From assembly GCF_005938385.1 (NCBI RefSeq), contig NZ_VCRA01000006.1, positions 62,001 to 126,000 of the forward strand: 64,000 bases of DNA. Direction: 5' to 3'. Positions 24,701 through 32,383 of the stretch are shown here, one piece after another; within the stretch, counting starts at the first letter, position 1; every line of letters starts with the position of its first letter. Made by a program: the position numbers and the translations under genes. The notes under the pieces are model-generated. The model saw only the letters and a list, made by a program, of their open reading frames with translations. It searched no databases and was not told where the DNA came from. Source of the DNA: Paenibacillus mesophilus (GTDB lineage: Bacteria > Bacillota > Bacilli > Paenibacillales > NBRC-103111).

Positions 24701-26074
24701 CGGCTTCGGGACGATTTGGAAGTTGTCCGTATATTTGATCGTCGGAGGAACAAGGTCGAAATCGCCGTCGATGCCGATGTTGACGGGAAATTCGTATTCG
24801 GCGTAATTGTTCAGCTCGCCGCCGCTATCTCCTTCATCAATAGCCCCCTTTCCTGTTCCATAGTCTACGTATAGACCGAACCTTATTTTTTGCGGGTTCG
24901 TCGCTGTGTAAGTGAATGTATCTGTGATAACTTGATTCGTATCTGCGCTGCTGAAGTATTTGTCAAAAACGGTGGCTCCGGTAGCTATATTTTTTACGTT
25001 TACCCGGAACGGGGTGTTGCTGATTGGAGCGCCTTGGTTTTTAAATTGGAGAGTGTATGTTTTTAGTTCGTCGATTTTGACGCTTCCGGTTGTTGTAATT
25101 CCGGATGGGACTAGGTCGGGCTTTGCTGCAGGTTCGTACACGACGTCTAGGGTGTAGGGGTATTCATAGGTGTATGCTTCTACGTTTACAGTAAAAGCGG
25201 TGTAGTAAACCATGAGCTTTGCACCGTTAGCAGGGAGGTTGGCAGCATATTGAGATAAAAAATTGAATCGTTGTCCGAATCGTACGACAATGTCATAATT
25301 GTAGGTAAGATCGACATCGTATACTCCGATAATGGAAGCGTCTTTCATTGAACCGGGGTCTATTAGCTCCGGCTCCGGCCCTGGGATCAAGGTAATTGTA
25401 TCATTCAAGGCAGTCCCCGAAGCTCTTGCACGATCAACCGCATGTTTCTCTACCCACGAACCGTCTCCCAATTTGTCTGTATTAAATCGATTCTCCAAAC
25501 TACCGACCAACGCCAAATTTATGTCGTAACATTCCTGACTGGTTCCGGAGTCCAATGCCGGATATTTGGACATGCCAAACTCATCTTTTTCCACCGCATA
25601 ACAGGAGCGCTGATCCCCGTAGGAATTGTAGCTCGGACCCAGCCGTTCAAAGTTGGCATACCATAGATCCCGTCCATCGGCTTTTGAATATCGATACCAT
25701 GCGTAGTAACCTTGGGCCGTTTGATTTTCATTCGAGTAGACCGGGACATCTTTGCCCGTAAGTGTTTCTTGTACGGTGTAACTCGTTTGCCCTATAGCAT
25801 CGTCTAAACTTTTAAAAAGCGTTCCCTCATTGTATAGTTTCGCTTCCTTAATCGTATAACCGGCCTTGCCCAAAAGATTATTCGTCGTCAAAGTTTTATG
25901 GCCAATGTACTTTTTATCCGGATTCCACTGACTTTCCGCAACGTCGTACTTCAAAGTCACCGTTTCTGCGAATGCTGACTTTGAAGTAACCGGTTCAAGT
26001 AATACAGTGGCAATGAGCACGCACAACAAAACGATCGCTGTGCCCACCCACCATTTTTTATGTCTAAGCCTCAT
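18794..26074 (-). CDS. Giant exported multidomain surface protein, 2426 aa
   Basis: Signal peptide (TAIVLLCVLIATVLLEP, likely cleavage after SAFA at residue 36). Then a unique N domain, a CARDB-like domain (~318-430, KPDLVPSGITTTG), a PKD-like region (~545-650), a large central part with many Y/W/G loops, a LamG-like domain (~1650-1760, SFRMQDPMNRYAVELD), three Ig/Fn3-like repeats (~1880-2200) each with a TISWNQ-type and a W-S-x-WSN motif, and a PKD (~2200-2290, ANFDWSPKPIWEGD). No LPXTG, SLH or TM anchor. It starts 10 bp after the SLH gene stop and lies upstream of the tad genes. A secreted adhesin or matrix protein is the likely role. Confidence 0.8.
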   Translation of the reverse strand: MRLRHKKWWVGTAIVLLCVLIATVLLEPVTSKSAFAETVTLKYDVAESQWNPDKKYIGHKTLTTNNLLGKAGYTIKEAKLYNEGTLFKSLDDAIGQTSYTVQETLTGKDVPVYSNENQTAQGYYAWYRYSKADGRDLWYANFERLGPSYNSYGDQRSCYAVEKDEFGMSKYPALDSGTSQECYDINLALVGSLENRFNTDKLGDGSWVEKHAVDRARASGTALNDTITLIPGPEPELIDPGSMKDASIIGVYDVDLTYNYDIVVRFGQRFNFLSQYAANLPANGAKLMVYYTAFTVNVEAYTYEYPYTLDVVYEPAAKPDLVPSGITTTGSVKIDELKTYTLQFKNQGAPISNTPFRVNVKNIATGATVFDKYFSSADTNQVITDTFTYTATNPQKIRFGLYVDYGTGKGAIDEGDSGGELNNYAEYEFPVNIGIDGDFDLVPPTIKYTDNFQIVPKPFEIPSSCTYRYHQYRFTQNGITWMTSNINGRTTTTAFVYPNYPDNLSVGTTMVALQIYTSCGDSGWIRDKPLIVQPSDKPNTPPEFRAGFFQEPNRTGTQPVNTVILGSQVNLRIIQDPTSAPPSPYDAENDYPIEWSWDFAGASGSWLQSLPSRYGIDNREDHYYSLTADQLGSYRIYVTGKDRRGEAKTVPVFLDVIRPEPIAFCSAPTPVKANRPVDPSKFISTNSYSPAGRSIDHSRDEWVNRQASYSNPTGADITVQVQLWVYDSAGLRSLAPATCPIIVKPDQPPIGKLDVPPLGLRGHTYELFNKSYSPDSDALVSAAYRYKYDAANNGFHDDPWQSLMGTMTKASFTPNRVGKYLFDVTVCEDTGRCADASTTQPVTLLVLDTINLASSVSFDIFGKNQQPEVNIPVTISAQTIMTWPLYDVNTNKQLQNRPFSWSNRNGVLSAALGRGMERQYDVSDKFYFGSGQYDNRPFLTPFSDNGFGANRISPYKAIDTINPDYSQPVFLPVGDLQNLTPAKFGNMVRTNNSHLIFDQTDSSGYTVSLYGLNLNRLPKYEVKEITTGPAATVLRHSWPDNVSPYDYMLTSATPTQKLVIPMPVYTSSANADANKAKIAAGDYSGARTIINVEYPFTTFMGFEVAGETIYKVVGVDYISQAYFDYFEEEYYDTDVDGNPVGPYGCNCWTMQGYSGLPSKSATGVVMYDSYTGAMKGYNMTNPDLLRISAPLAPFANTGKQSKYYTMFSKGDNLVLLSKSYGSINQIELDASGNTVRKNTLNLPASTQSINVKFRNAFGTIVQEPSPRTFTCTWGEDFTGLYKGVDGEYYTFAFNSCKDAANNGVDLFLNPELSGGYYALRVNSDFTLAWATKLRGTGYYRDPDFLAPNWENKQVAAFNPETKQLITHSYYYYFSNGALSPTVAEFQDVIDVTTGIRSDWAGIPIKAMAPSFTILPDGGYVSGSYTSTVNGTLENNASWGMNRYLSKSSSQYHSAYLQNANLVGRQYIADGVHLGIFQAYDYYNAPGYMGQPSYPMDRYMWIAKGTPKESPITRNGSQLGQFVSGTAYDDAELSFTVNMHRPNLDTGLAGMSFRMQDPMNRYAVELDAATLYISRYIGGSRTVLSSISYSFQANTDYTIKVKMNGGQIDVTLGGVPYLSTTDSTFGTGKIGPFTTKAYVDFKQLSLQGIPHQNIEWLTQYAIWEDGVAQAEARYENVAYTDPENDPMSGGFRWTIAHTPKFMNNQGVSGLNGRTFTGPQQLFDKVGQYWITLQAHDDPHPDYLYPSMVFDGYRKDSNAYANRLIVHRRPIAVMSAWVNPDGTVGYNDTSYDPDRWFHASAFSPPDVTGIDYGSTRGVMERLYYYISPSGQYVKNKLTRPTENGGYTVGLMVRDEYGAWSFPVSTTISVSVIPPANNRPTAVLTYPNGTQAAPSLIYTTRPTITWNQNDSPGTIFKGYHVKIADASGAIVVESGERPQWTTANNASWSVPVDLPIGTKLQVQVRASDGEEWSDWSNIGWMIVNSPPSAVLTFPNGTSAASANIIQDNRRPAIFWNQYDPDLAYGSVFQQYRVQIMREDGSVVYDFTGAQWTQATSQSMTVTADLPTGIPLQVQVQVSDGAVWSGWSNVGWLRINMTPSADVSHPSGTQATPTIEGPTPTISWNQTDPDPGTIFLKYQLHVANEANTAVIYDTGEVSQYTSATTQSHPVGTALPAGQKLRVRARVFDGYAWSAWSSDKWLLINRPPLANFDWSPKPIWEGDTVYLDNLSTDPDGNALTSAWEIRKPNGDIRVYGTTDAVEPFTHPGSYTVTLTVSDGFAASSATKVLEALPLTIRSEVNHTPQWAVIHSDKGHNTTSVPKDFYSGEIFVVGTVSSPAPVAEATAWIDTVGIDGGRLAVSVNLLPAAGDSTRFEGRLFDDKFMSATEGIPVGIVPIHFRIRYANGVVRTEDVPVNIIGNANDAVEVHRRQ

Positions 26075-26084
26075 CTGTACGCCT

Positions 26085-27242
26085 CTATTCCATAATTGAA
26101 ACTATAAGCGTTTTATCATAGAGTTTATTGCCCGCCAGCGCTGGAGCGTGAATTTTAACATAAAAACCATCTCGTACTTGTGCATGTTTCGAGATAACGA
26201 AAGCAGGAATATCCAAATATTTATTTTGAAAAATACGGGCAATACTGGTCATCTCCCCGTTTTGAAAATTTTCTTCGTTATGGATAAAACCACTCATGGT
26301 ATACGGGACATAGTCCGCACTTCGGTATACTTGTGGATTATTGTTATATATCTCCCGTCCCTTGAAATATAGTACGTACACATTTTCTAGCTCGCTTACC
26401 AACTGCCCCTTGCCCAAACTGGTGTTATGCCACTTTAATGTACTCATATCTCCGAGTAAATACCGATTTGGATCATTCGGATCGTCCAAGTTAATTGCAA
26501 TTAAAGCATCCAGCTCGCCCCGGTATCCATCCGGTGTCTCTACAAACAAATTGTCCGGGTCCCACGGATAGCCTCTTGAAATTCTCTTAAAGAAATCCGG
26601 CATAACCGTAAATATATTCGTTTTATGCCAAGCCAACTCCGCCCGGTTCACCGCATACTTATCCACTTCCAACTTACCGCCGCCATTAACGGTCAAGATC
26701 CGCTCGATAACCGTCACCGACTGTGCCCGTGTCGTCGCTTTCTCCACCCCGAGCTCGCCGCCGTCCAACCCTTGAATCAAGCCAGCCTTCGCGGCGAGAT
26801 ACATCAATTCGCCGTCGGATTTGCTTGCATCCGCCTTCTGCAGCTCCTTATCCGTCGCTCTTACGACCATCCGGGCCATCTCTTGGCGCGTAATCGGCGT
26901 GCTCCAGTCGCCGTTGTTGAAATCGCTCCAGCGGTGGATGCCGGCGTTGACGGCGGCGTTGACGTAAGGGAGGTACCACTCTCCCCCGGTTGTCCCGGCG
27001 CTGACCGGCAGCTTTAATGCGGTAACAGCCATTTTCACGAACTCCGCACGCGTAACCGATAGATCGGGACGGAACGTCCGGTCCTCGTACCCGTCGACGT
27101 ATCCTTTCCCGACTGCCCTTTCGATCGCTTCCTTCGCCCAATGCCCCGAGCTATCCGGAAACGGATTCGGCTCCGCATTGACAGCAAAGGACAGCAGTAC
27201 TGCTCCCGCGACTAGCGGCGCCGCTATTTTTCTCCACATCAT
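26085..27242 (-). CDS. SLH-domain exported protein, 385 aa
   Basis: Signal peptide MWRKIAAPLVAGAVLLSFAV followed by three S-layer-homology repeats. The first is clearest (DSSGHWAKEAIERAVGKGYV, then DGYEDRTFRPDLSVTRAEFV); the others begin EWYLPYVNAAVNAGIHRWSD and MYLAAKAGLIQG. SLH triplets bind pyruvylated wall polysaccharide. The C-terminal 180 residues are beta-rich and unassigned. AAAGGGG precedes the start. Cotranscribed with the giant protein, it may tether it to the wall. Confidence 0.85.
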   Translation of the reverse strand: MMWRKIAAPLVAGAVLLSFAVNAEPNPFPDSSGHWAKEAIERAVGKGYVDGYEDRTFRPDLSVTRAEFVKMAVTALKLPVSAGTTGGEWYLPYVNAAVNAGIHRWSDFNNGDWSTPITRQEMARMVVRATDKELQKADASKSDGELMYLAAKAGLIQGLDGGELGVEKATTRAQSVTVIERILTVNGGGKLEVDKYAVNRAELAWHKTNIFTVMPDFFKRISRGYPWDPDNLFVETPDGYRGELDALIAINLDDPNDPNRYLLGDMSTLKWHNTSLGKGQLVSELENVYVLYFKGREIYNNNPQVYRSADYVPYTMSGFIHNEENFQNGEMTSIARIFQNKYLDIPAFVISKHAQVRDGFYVKIHAPALAGNKLYDKTLIVSIME

Positions 27243-27334
27243 TCATTCCCCTTTTCGTAACGGAATCGTTCATTAGTAGTATCACATAATCGTTGGTTAT
27301 CCGTCCACAATTTCCCACATCCCAATTTGTACTT

Positions 27335-27387
27335 AAAAACAAAAACCGCCATTACCCGCGTTCCTTCGAACGCAGCATAATGGCGGT
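27335..27387 (-). terminator. Strong cruciform terminator, minus strand
   Basis: Ten-base arms ACCGCCATTA (27345-27354) and TAATGGCGGT (27378-27387) enclose a second perfect stem GCGTTC/GAACGC. On the minus strand the hairpin is followed by TTTTTGTTTTT. It insulates the SLH gene from the nitroreductase group upstream. Confidence 0.7.
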
Positions 27388-27463
27388 GCTTCCGCGATTG
27401 TTCATATTCCAAAAAATAACATATACTGGAGCAAGTTGTCAAGCGACCGCACAACCCTTCCAT

Positions 27464-27610
27464 GTCCGGAAGGATTTGTTCCGTTATTAGCGTCTATCCG
27501 TTGGAGAATGGGGTGAAACGGAACAACCGGTTCCTCTATTTCAGCAAAATCGCCCAAGATAGCCCCAAAAAACGAAGATAACGGAAACAATCGTTCCTCT
27601 AAGCTCATTT
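27464..27610. repeat. Candidate dispersed intergenic repeat with GGAAC/TTCC units
   Basis: Three related units, each with a GGAA-x-GGTTCC or GGAAC...TTCC dyad followed by CGTTAT, CTCTATT or CTCTAAG, lie in about 150 bp with no credible gene. The wording of this stretch (TTCCGTTAT, CCCATTCTCCAACGGAT) resembles intergenic repeats I associate with Paenibacillus genomes. The rest of 27243-27681 holds the terminator and nothing else I can name. Confidence 0.4.
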
Positions 27611-27681
27611 TTCCGCTCATTCCGAAACGATAGCGGAACTCAGGCTTCCGTCAGTCGTCGACGACCCGATCCGGCTCGCCG

Positions 27682-28419
27682 TCAATCGAACCGAAACCCC
27701 TGCTCTTCCAAATATTCGCGCATATACGTACGAGCGGGACGCTTGAACTTGTCGGCCATTTCCTTCGACCAGGTCGTATCCCGCTTCCCTTTTGTCCGCT
27801 CGATATAATAATCCCGCGTCGTTCGGTCGTACTCGGCGATCGCCTCGGCTTGCGCCGCCTGCTCATATGTCTCGCGATGCAGCGCCGCTCGTAAAGGCAG
27901 ACGGGGCCGCAAGCTCGACTCCTGCTCCGGATAACCGAGGCACATGCCGAATACCGGGTATACGAGCTTCGGCACGTTCAACAGCCGGGTCGCTTCGCGC
28001 AAATTGTTGCGGATTCCGCCGATATAGACGATGCCGAGGCCGAGCGACTCCGCGGCGATGGCGGCATTTTGCGCGGCTAGCGCGACGTCTACTGTAGCTA
28101 CGATGAAGTTTTCCATCGTGCCCGACACCATCTCTACGCCCTCCCGCTCGCAAGCGAGACGGTCCCGGCTTAAATCGGCGCACCACACTAACAGCACGGG
28201 GCACTGCTCGACATGCAGCTGATTGCCTGCGACGACGGATAACGCCCGTTTCGTGTCCGGATTCGTCACGGCGATGACGCTATAGGCTTGTACATTGCTC
28301 GAGGTGGACGCCATCTGCGCGGAGCGGATAATCGCTTCAAGCGCTTCCTCCGGAACCTCGTCGGGTTTGAATTTGCGTATGGACCGATGCCTCTGGAGCA
28401 GCCCGATCACGTCATTCAT
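27682..28419 (-). CDS. Oxygen-insensitive NADPH nitroreductase/flavin reductase (NfsA/NfrA type)
   Basis: A 245-aa FMN enzyme. The N terminus RHRSIRKFKPDEVPEEALEA and the STSSNVQAYSVIAVTNP segment are the FMN-binding signatures. GIVYIGGIRNN and VFGMCLGYPEQESSLRPRLP complete the NfsA pattern, and RTYMREYLEEQGFRFD is a typical C terminus. It reduces nitroaromatics, quinones or free flavin with NADPH in the cytoplasm. The start overlaps the TetR stop (ATGA), so it is cotranscribed with that regulator. Confidence 0.88.
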   Translation of the reverse strand: MNDVIGLLQRHRSIRKFKPDEVPEEALEAIIRSAQMASTSSNVQAYSVIAVTNPDTKRALSVVAGNQLHVEQCPVLLVWCADLSRDRLACEREGVEMVSGTMENFIVATVDVALAAQNAAIAAESLGLGIVYIGGIRNNLREATRLLNVPKLVYPVFGMCLGYPEQESSLRPRLPLRAALHRETYEQAAQAEAIAEYDRTTRDYYIERTKGKRDTTWSKEMADKFKRPARTYMREYLEEQGFRFD

Positions 28420-29024
28420 AAATAATCCTCCGCCTTGTCCGGGACGCCGAGCCCCCGCAAAATAAATACCGCCGCATCGCGGTACATGTTCTCGAAGGTC
28501 GGAACGCCGTCGCTCAAAATGGGCAAAAAGTAGTCCGTATTTTTATGGAACAGCAGCGTCCCCATTACGAAAAACATCGTATTGTCGAGCGAGCGGAATT
28601 GAAAGACGCCGGTTTGTCTTCCTTTTTCGAGCAGCTCGCGCACTTTCAGCCATACCGGAAAAATCGTTTGCTGGATTGTCTCGACCCGCGCGGAATGCTT
28701 GAAAATTTCCTGCTGAATAATCATGACGAGCTCCGGATCGCTCAGCCGGAAGCGGGTTACCTCCTCGATCAGCTTCTTGATGCCGATAATGGGGTCGTGG
28801 AAGAACGGCTCGTACACCTCCATACGGTTCCCCGGAAAAAACGATTTGAACAACTCGACGAACACGTTGTCCTTGCCGCCGAAATGGTAGGAGACGAGAG
28901 CCACGTTGGCCCCCGCCTCATCGCATATTTGACGTACCGACGTGCCGTCGAACCCCTGCTTCGCAAACAGTTTTTTGGCAGCCAGCAAAATTTTCATCTT
29001 CACATCGAGATCCGTTGCAGACAT
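28416..29024 (-). CDS. TetR-family transcriptional regulator
   Basis: A 202-aa regulator. The N-terminal domain reads KILLAAKKLFAKQGFDGTSV, then RQICDEAGANVALVSYHFGG, the classical TetR helix-turn-helix, with a ligand domain behind it. GAGGGG precedes the ATG at 29024; an ATG two codons earlier lacks spacing. It lies between an ABC-2-type membrane protein and the nitroreductase on the same strand. Direct repeats at 30295-30325 in front of the membrane protein are its probable target. Confidence 0.88.
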   Translation of the reverse strand: MSATDLDVKMKILLAAKKLFAKQGFDGTSVRQICDEAGANVALVSYHFGGKDNVFVELFKSFFPGNRMEVYEPFFHDPIIGIKKLIEEVTRFRLSDPELVMIIQQEIFKHSARVETIQQTIFPVWLKVRELLEKGRQTGVFQFRSLDNTMFFVMGTLLFHKNTDYFLPILSDGVPTFENMYRDAAVFILRGLGVPDKAEDYL

Positions 29025-29102
29025 GCGCATCCCCTCGTCGTAAGTCGTCCTTCAAGCGATCGTTCCTCTCGTGCCACTAAACACATTATGGCTTTTTCCC
29101 GC

Positions 29103-30269
29103 TTAATTCGCAACCGAAGGAACGCCGGACGCAACGACCGCAGGAGCCGCTTTCTCTTTACGCAGTGCGGTTATAATCAGACCGATCGCTATGGAGGACA
29201 GCATGACCGACACAAGTCCCAAAGCCGCCCCGCCGATGCCGGGTCCGCCGAACAGCAGGTTCATATTGCCTTCCACCGCATAAGTAGCGGGCAAGTAACG
29301 GCTTAAGCCGTAGTAAAAGTCCGACAGCAGCTCACGCGGCACCATAGCCCCGGACGATACGAGCTGGGCGGAGAGCATGATAATGTTCAGCAGCATCCCC
29401 GCATTGCCGAACAGAAGCAGGAACAGCTGCGAGAAGAACATGAAGGCGAGCAGGCAGAGCGTCTCGAATCCCCATAGCGCCATAAAGCCGTGCGCCGATT
29501 GCCCGCCAAGCAGCATGACGAATGACGAACCCACCAACGCGGTAACAATCGCCGCTGCGACATTTAATACGCCGCGCGCCGCGAACTTGTGCCAACGTCC
29601 GACCTGCGCGCCGATCATGATGGAAGCTTGCTGGAAGTTCATCCCCATAATCATCGACCCGACAAAAGACGCAAGCACGAGCATCATCGGCACCATCTGA
29701 TTGTTCATACCCGTCACGGGGTTTGTCGAACGGATGCTGGACGCCACCTTCTCCGACAAAGCTTCCGCTGTGCCTTGAGCCTGCGCGGCCGGGACGTTCA
29801 TCTGCGTCAAGACGGCCTGCGCGCCCGCCGCGACAGCCTGTTTGTTTACCGTTGCCGTGACGCTAGCGGCTACGCTCGACATCATGCTTTTGATCAGAGC
29901 CGGGTTGGACTCGTTGATCCAGTATTGCAGTTCGCTCTTCTGACCCGGCGTCTGCAGCCGCTTCGAGAAATCGGCGGGAATGTGCATCACCATCTGCACG
30001 TCCCGGTCGTTCAGCTTTTGCCGGGCTTCGTCCATTGTAGATTCCACCGATACCTGGAACGGCAAATTGCTGCGGACTTGTTCGCTGATCTGCTTGCCGA
30101 GCCCGGCATCCTCGTTTACAATCGCGATTCTCAAATGCGCGGCATTGTCGGACACCCCGTCATAACCGGTCATCCAGACGACGCTGAATATGAGCTGGAA
30201 CATGATCGCGGTCGCTATTCCGATCTTCGTCGGCGTTTTTTGCAAAAAAGCTTTTAACGCTTTCCCCAT
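29103..30269 (-). CDS. ABC-2/YhgE-type membrane transport protein, 388 aa
   Basis: One N-terminal TM (TKIGIATAIMFQLIFSVVWM), a large outside domain of about 170 residues (HLRIAIVNEDAGLGKQISEQ and onwards) and five or so C-terminal TM helices (NQMVPMMLVLASFVGSMIMG, ILNVAA..., LLSDFYYGLSRYLPATYAVE). This is the layout of YhgE/Pip and DUF3533-like proteins related to ABC-2 permeases. No ATPase gene adjoins it. ATG at 30269 follows AGAGGAG. Heads the TetR-nitroreductase transcript. Confidence 0.78.
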   Translation of the reverse strand: MGKALKAFLQKTPTKIGIATAIMFQLIFSVVWMTGYDGVSDNAAHLRIAIVNEDAGLGKQISEQVRSNLPFQVSVESTMDEARQKLNDRDVQMVMHIPADFSKRLQTPGQKSELQYWINESNPALIKSMMSSVAASVTATVNKQAVAAGAQAVLTQMNVPAAQAQGTAEALSEKVASSIRSTNPVTGMNNQMVPMMLVLASFVGSMIMGMNFQQASIMIGAQVGRWHKFAARGVLNVAAAIVTALVGSSFVMLLGGQSAHGFMALWGFETLCLLAFMFFSQLFLLLFGNAGMLLNIIMLSAQLVSSGAMVPRELLSDFYYGLSRYLPATYAVEGNMNLLFGGPGIGGAALGLVSVMLSSIAIGLIITALRKEKAAPAVVASGVPSVAN

Positions 30270-30294
30270 TGGAATTCTCCTCTGTCGTTTTGTA

Positions 30295-30357
30295 TTAAAC
30301 ATTTGTTTGAATTAAACGTTTGTTTAACACTTTACAAGCCGTATTCCACATTGTCAA
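30295..30357 (-). promoter_or_regulatory. Promoter with tandem AAAC-N4-GTTT operators
   Basis: Minus-strand TTGACA (30352-30357), 17 bp, TAAAGT (30329-30334). Just downstream two copies of TTAAACRTTTGTTT lie at 30295-30308 and 30312-30325, start-to-start 17 bp. Each contains the dyad AAAC-N4-GTTT. Placement between -10 and RBS suits repression by the TetR protein of this transcript. Confidence 0.6.
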
Positions 30358-30672
30358 TACCGTTTCGACGAGGACTACAGCGACGACAAAGTACAACGAC
30401 ATGAAAATACCCTGAAAATACCCTAGATAGCGACATGAAAATGCCAACAACCTCGGAAAAGACGTATATTGACGACGAGAATATGCCTTCTATACGTGTA
30501 GATCGAAGAATGAATTCTTTCAAGGTGCCATCCACCGCCGCCGCGCTATACACCTTCCCAATCGGTTCCGGTAGACTCGGTCTCGATCAAATTCATCCTT
30601 TATTGTGCCGACGAAGAACCCGACGCTGCGGCATACCCTGACGGCTTCACCGTTTTCCTTTGTCGTTGCGCT

Positions 30673-30822
30673 TCATGCGAACGCATCGGTTCCTCCCCAT
30701 GCCTTCAAAATGGAAATCGCAATGACAAAAATAAATAAAGATGTCAGAATCACTGCACAGACGAGCAGGATTTTGTGACACTGAGGTGTCGCGCTCACAA
30801 CATTCTGGTCATGCTCTCTCAC
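30673..30822 (-). CDS. Possible small membrane protein, 49 aa
   Basis: From a GTG at 30822 the frame reads VREHDQNVVSATPQCHKILL, then VCAVILTSLFIFVIAISILK, a clean single TM helix. No good RBS is visible, so this may be a remnant. The flanking 30360-30672 and 30823-30933 hold nothing else I can support. Confidence 0.3.
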   Translation of the reverse strand: MREHDQNVVSATPQCHKILLVCAVILTSLFIFVIAISILKAWGGTDAFA

Positions 30823-30933
30823 GGCTTGAAGTCACATCTACGACAAAACGAAAGGAATGTACCGGTGGACGAGTGCAGTTGCTACATTGATGAGGTCTGA
30901 CCCAAAATATGTGGTGAAATACTTCCGCTTTTT

Positions 30934-31833
30934 TTAAGAGGTCAAATCGATGATTTGTCTGATTGCTTTTTTGGCTTCTGGAATCGGCAGCGCAGGAAAG
31001 ACATGGTTCATTTTTGGATATTCGTAATAATTGATCATGACACCTTCCTTTTTAGCTCGGTCTCTAAGCTTTCGCGCATCAGCTAACATCAGCTCATGAG
31101 TTCCGATAAATAAGGAAATTTCCCCCAAGCCTTGTATATCACCGTTTATTGGGCTTAAAAGATAGTGATTCGGGTCTGTGTCTCCAGCATATAGTTTTCC
31201 GAGGATGGCGAGTCCATAAGAACCTAACACGGCATCATTCTTCTCGAATTTCTGAATATCTGGATTCGACAATGTGATATCTAACCATGGAGAGATTAGT
31301 ATAATTCGACGCGGTTGCGGTAGATCTTTTTCCTTTAACAATTGAGCTAATGCTAACGCAAATCCACCGCCTGCCGAATCTCCCATAAATATAATATTTT
31401 GCGGAGAGGTTTTCATTAACAGCTTTTCATAAATGGGGAGTACTTGATCATATGATTCATGATACTGGTGATGAGGGACTTTTGGATAGACAGGTACGAT
31501 CATGGTAGCATTGCTTAGATCCGCTATTTTACGTATGAATTTCCAATGTGCACCCCGGGGCTGATTTACATAACCTCCACCATGTAAATAAATTATATAT
31601 TTTTCATTGGTTCGTTTGTTTCCTTGTAAAATATAACAATCCTTTCCATACGATTGTTCTATCGTAATATCCAGTTTTTGTTCGATTCCTCTAGGCAAAA
31701 TATATGGTTTTGCATTCTCGGTTCTTTTTTGCTCGAGGAATTTCGCAAACTTCTCTTTGTCTGTATAACGTTGTTTTAGACCACTCATTAATAAAAAATA
31801 TTTTATCAGTTTGCTCCGTATGCTTTGCTTCAT
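30934..31833 (-). CDS. HSL-family alpha/beta hydrolase (esterase), AT-rich
   Basis: A 299-aa esterase/lipase of the hormone-sensitive-lipase family. The oxyanion motif is HGGGY (IIYLHGGGYVNQPRGAHWKF), the nucleophile elbow GDSAGGG, and the distal NHVFPALP histidine and LMLADAR region complete the triad. ATG at 31833 with AGAGG upstream; a TTG ten codons earlier is less likely. Substrates would be short-chain esters. Its base composition is far more AT-rich than neighbours on either side, which suggests recent transfer. Confidence 0.85.
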   Translation of the reverse strand: MKQSIRSKLIKYFLLMSGLKQRYTDKEKFAKFLEQKRTENAKPYILPRGIEQKLDITIEQSYGKDCYILQGNKRTNEKYIIYLHGGGYVNQPRGAHWKFIRKIADLSNATMIVPVYPKVPHHQYHESYDQVLPIYEKLLMKTSPQNIIFMGDSAGGGFALALAQLLKEKDLPQPRRIILISPWLDITLSNPDIQKFEKNDAVLGSYGLAILGKLYAGDTDPNHYLLSPINGDIQGLGEISLFIGTHELMLADARKLRDRAKKEGVMINYYEYPKMNHVFPALPIPEAKKAIRQIIDLTS

Positions 31834-31903
31834 CTCAAAATACCTCTCTTCTTGTTTTTTCAACCATATGGAACGAGTATATATACCCTTTACCTCGAAC
31901 TTC

Positions 31904-31916
31904 GACCGTCACGGTC
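31904..31916. promoter_or_regulatory. 13-bp palindrome in the esterase promoter region
   Basis: GACCGTCACGGTC is a perfect dyad about 70 bp before the esterase start, with TATATA nearer the gene. The dyad resembles MerR-family operators (cores of the GACCGTNACGGTC kind). No MerR gene is present in this window. Nothing else is recognisable between 31834 and 32049. Confidence 0.35.
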
Positions 31917-32173
31917 CGCAACTCTTGCGGTTTTTAAGGTTTTAGCTCCCCAAATCACTCGCCTGTTTCCCCGGCATGACGGGATCCTGAGTGACGCCGG
32001 ATACGCCGTCCTCACCGTTCGGTACGTTCTGTCCATACCAAATTAATTGTTACCTTACCCCCTTATCGATATCTTTGTTGATCAGCGTTACCTCGGCAAG
32101 CCCATCTTGTCTGACGCGTAATTGATCCTGTTGTTCACCATTTCCATTCTCTCCTCTCCCTTGCAGGTATCGG

Positions 32174-32365
32174 CTAATCTTTCGATATTTCAATTTTTCG
32201 GGCAGTCTGGCTGTCTTGCTTTTCCTCTAACGTATCAATGACGCTGTCGATCACTGACCGGGAAGCAAGCAACCATTCCTTGATGGCGTTTGTTGCGTGC
32301 TCTTTGGCCTGTCGACGCTTCAGGTGAATGAACAACCGTTCCAATGCAGTCAAAGTTTCCAACAT
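32174..32365 (-). CDS. Small helical protein downstream of the ArsA-like ATPase, 63 aa
   Basis: MLETLTALERLFIHLKRRQA continues with KEHATNAIKEWLLASRSVID and a helical, charged end. GGAGGT lies 4 bp before the ATG at 32365, and the gene starts 18 bp after the ATPase stop. No family recognised. It may be a partner of the ATPase. A further possible TTG-started frame of 47 codons (32050-32193) overlaps its end but has no RBS and is not called. Confidence 0.55.
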   Translation of the reverse strand: MLETLTALERLFIHLKRRQAKEHATNAIKEWLLASRSVIDSVIDTLEEKQDSQTARKIEISKD

Positions 32366-32383
32366 TAACACCTCCGGAATCTC

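Noticed and set aside
30332-30641. Coding frames on both strands between the membrane protein and the esterase
   Set aside because: No RBS, no recognisable sequence, and the minus frame overlaps the promoter at 30329-30357.
32050-32193. 47-codon TTG-started frame after the 63-aa gene
   Set aside because: Composition looks protein-like at the end, but there is no RBS and it overlaps the preceding gene.
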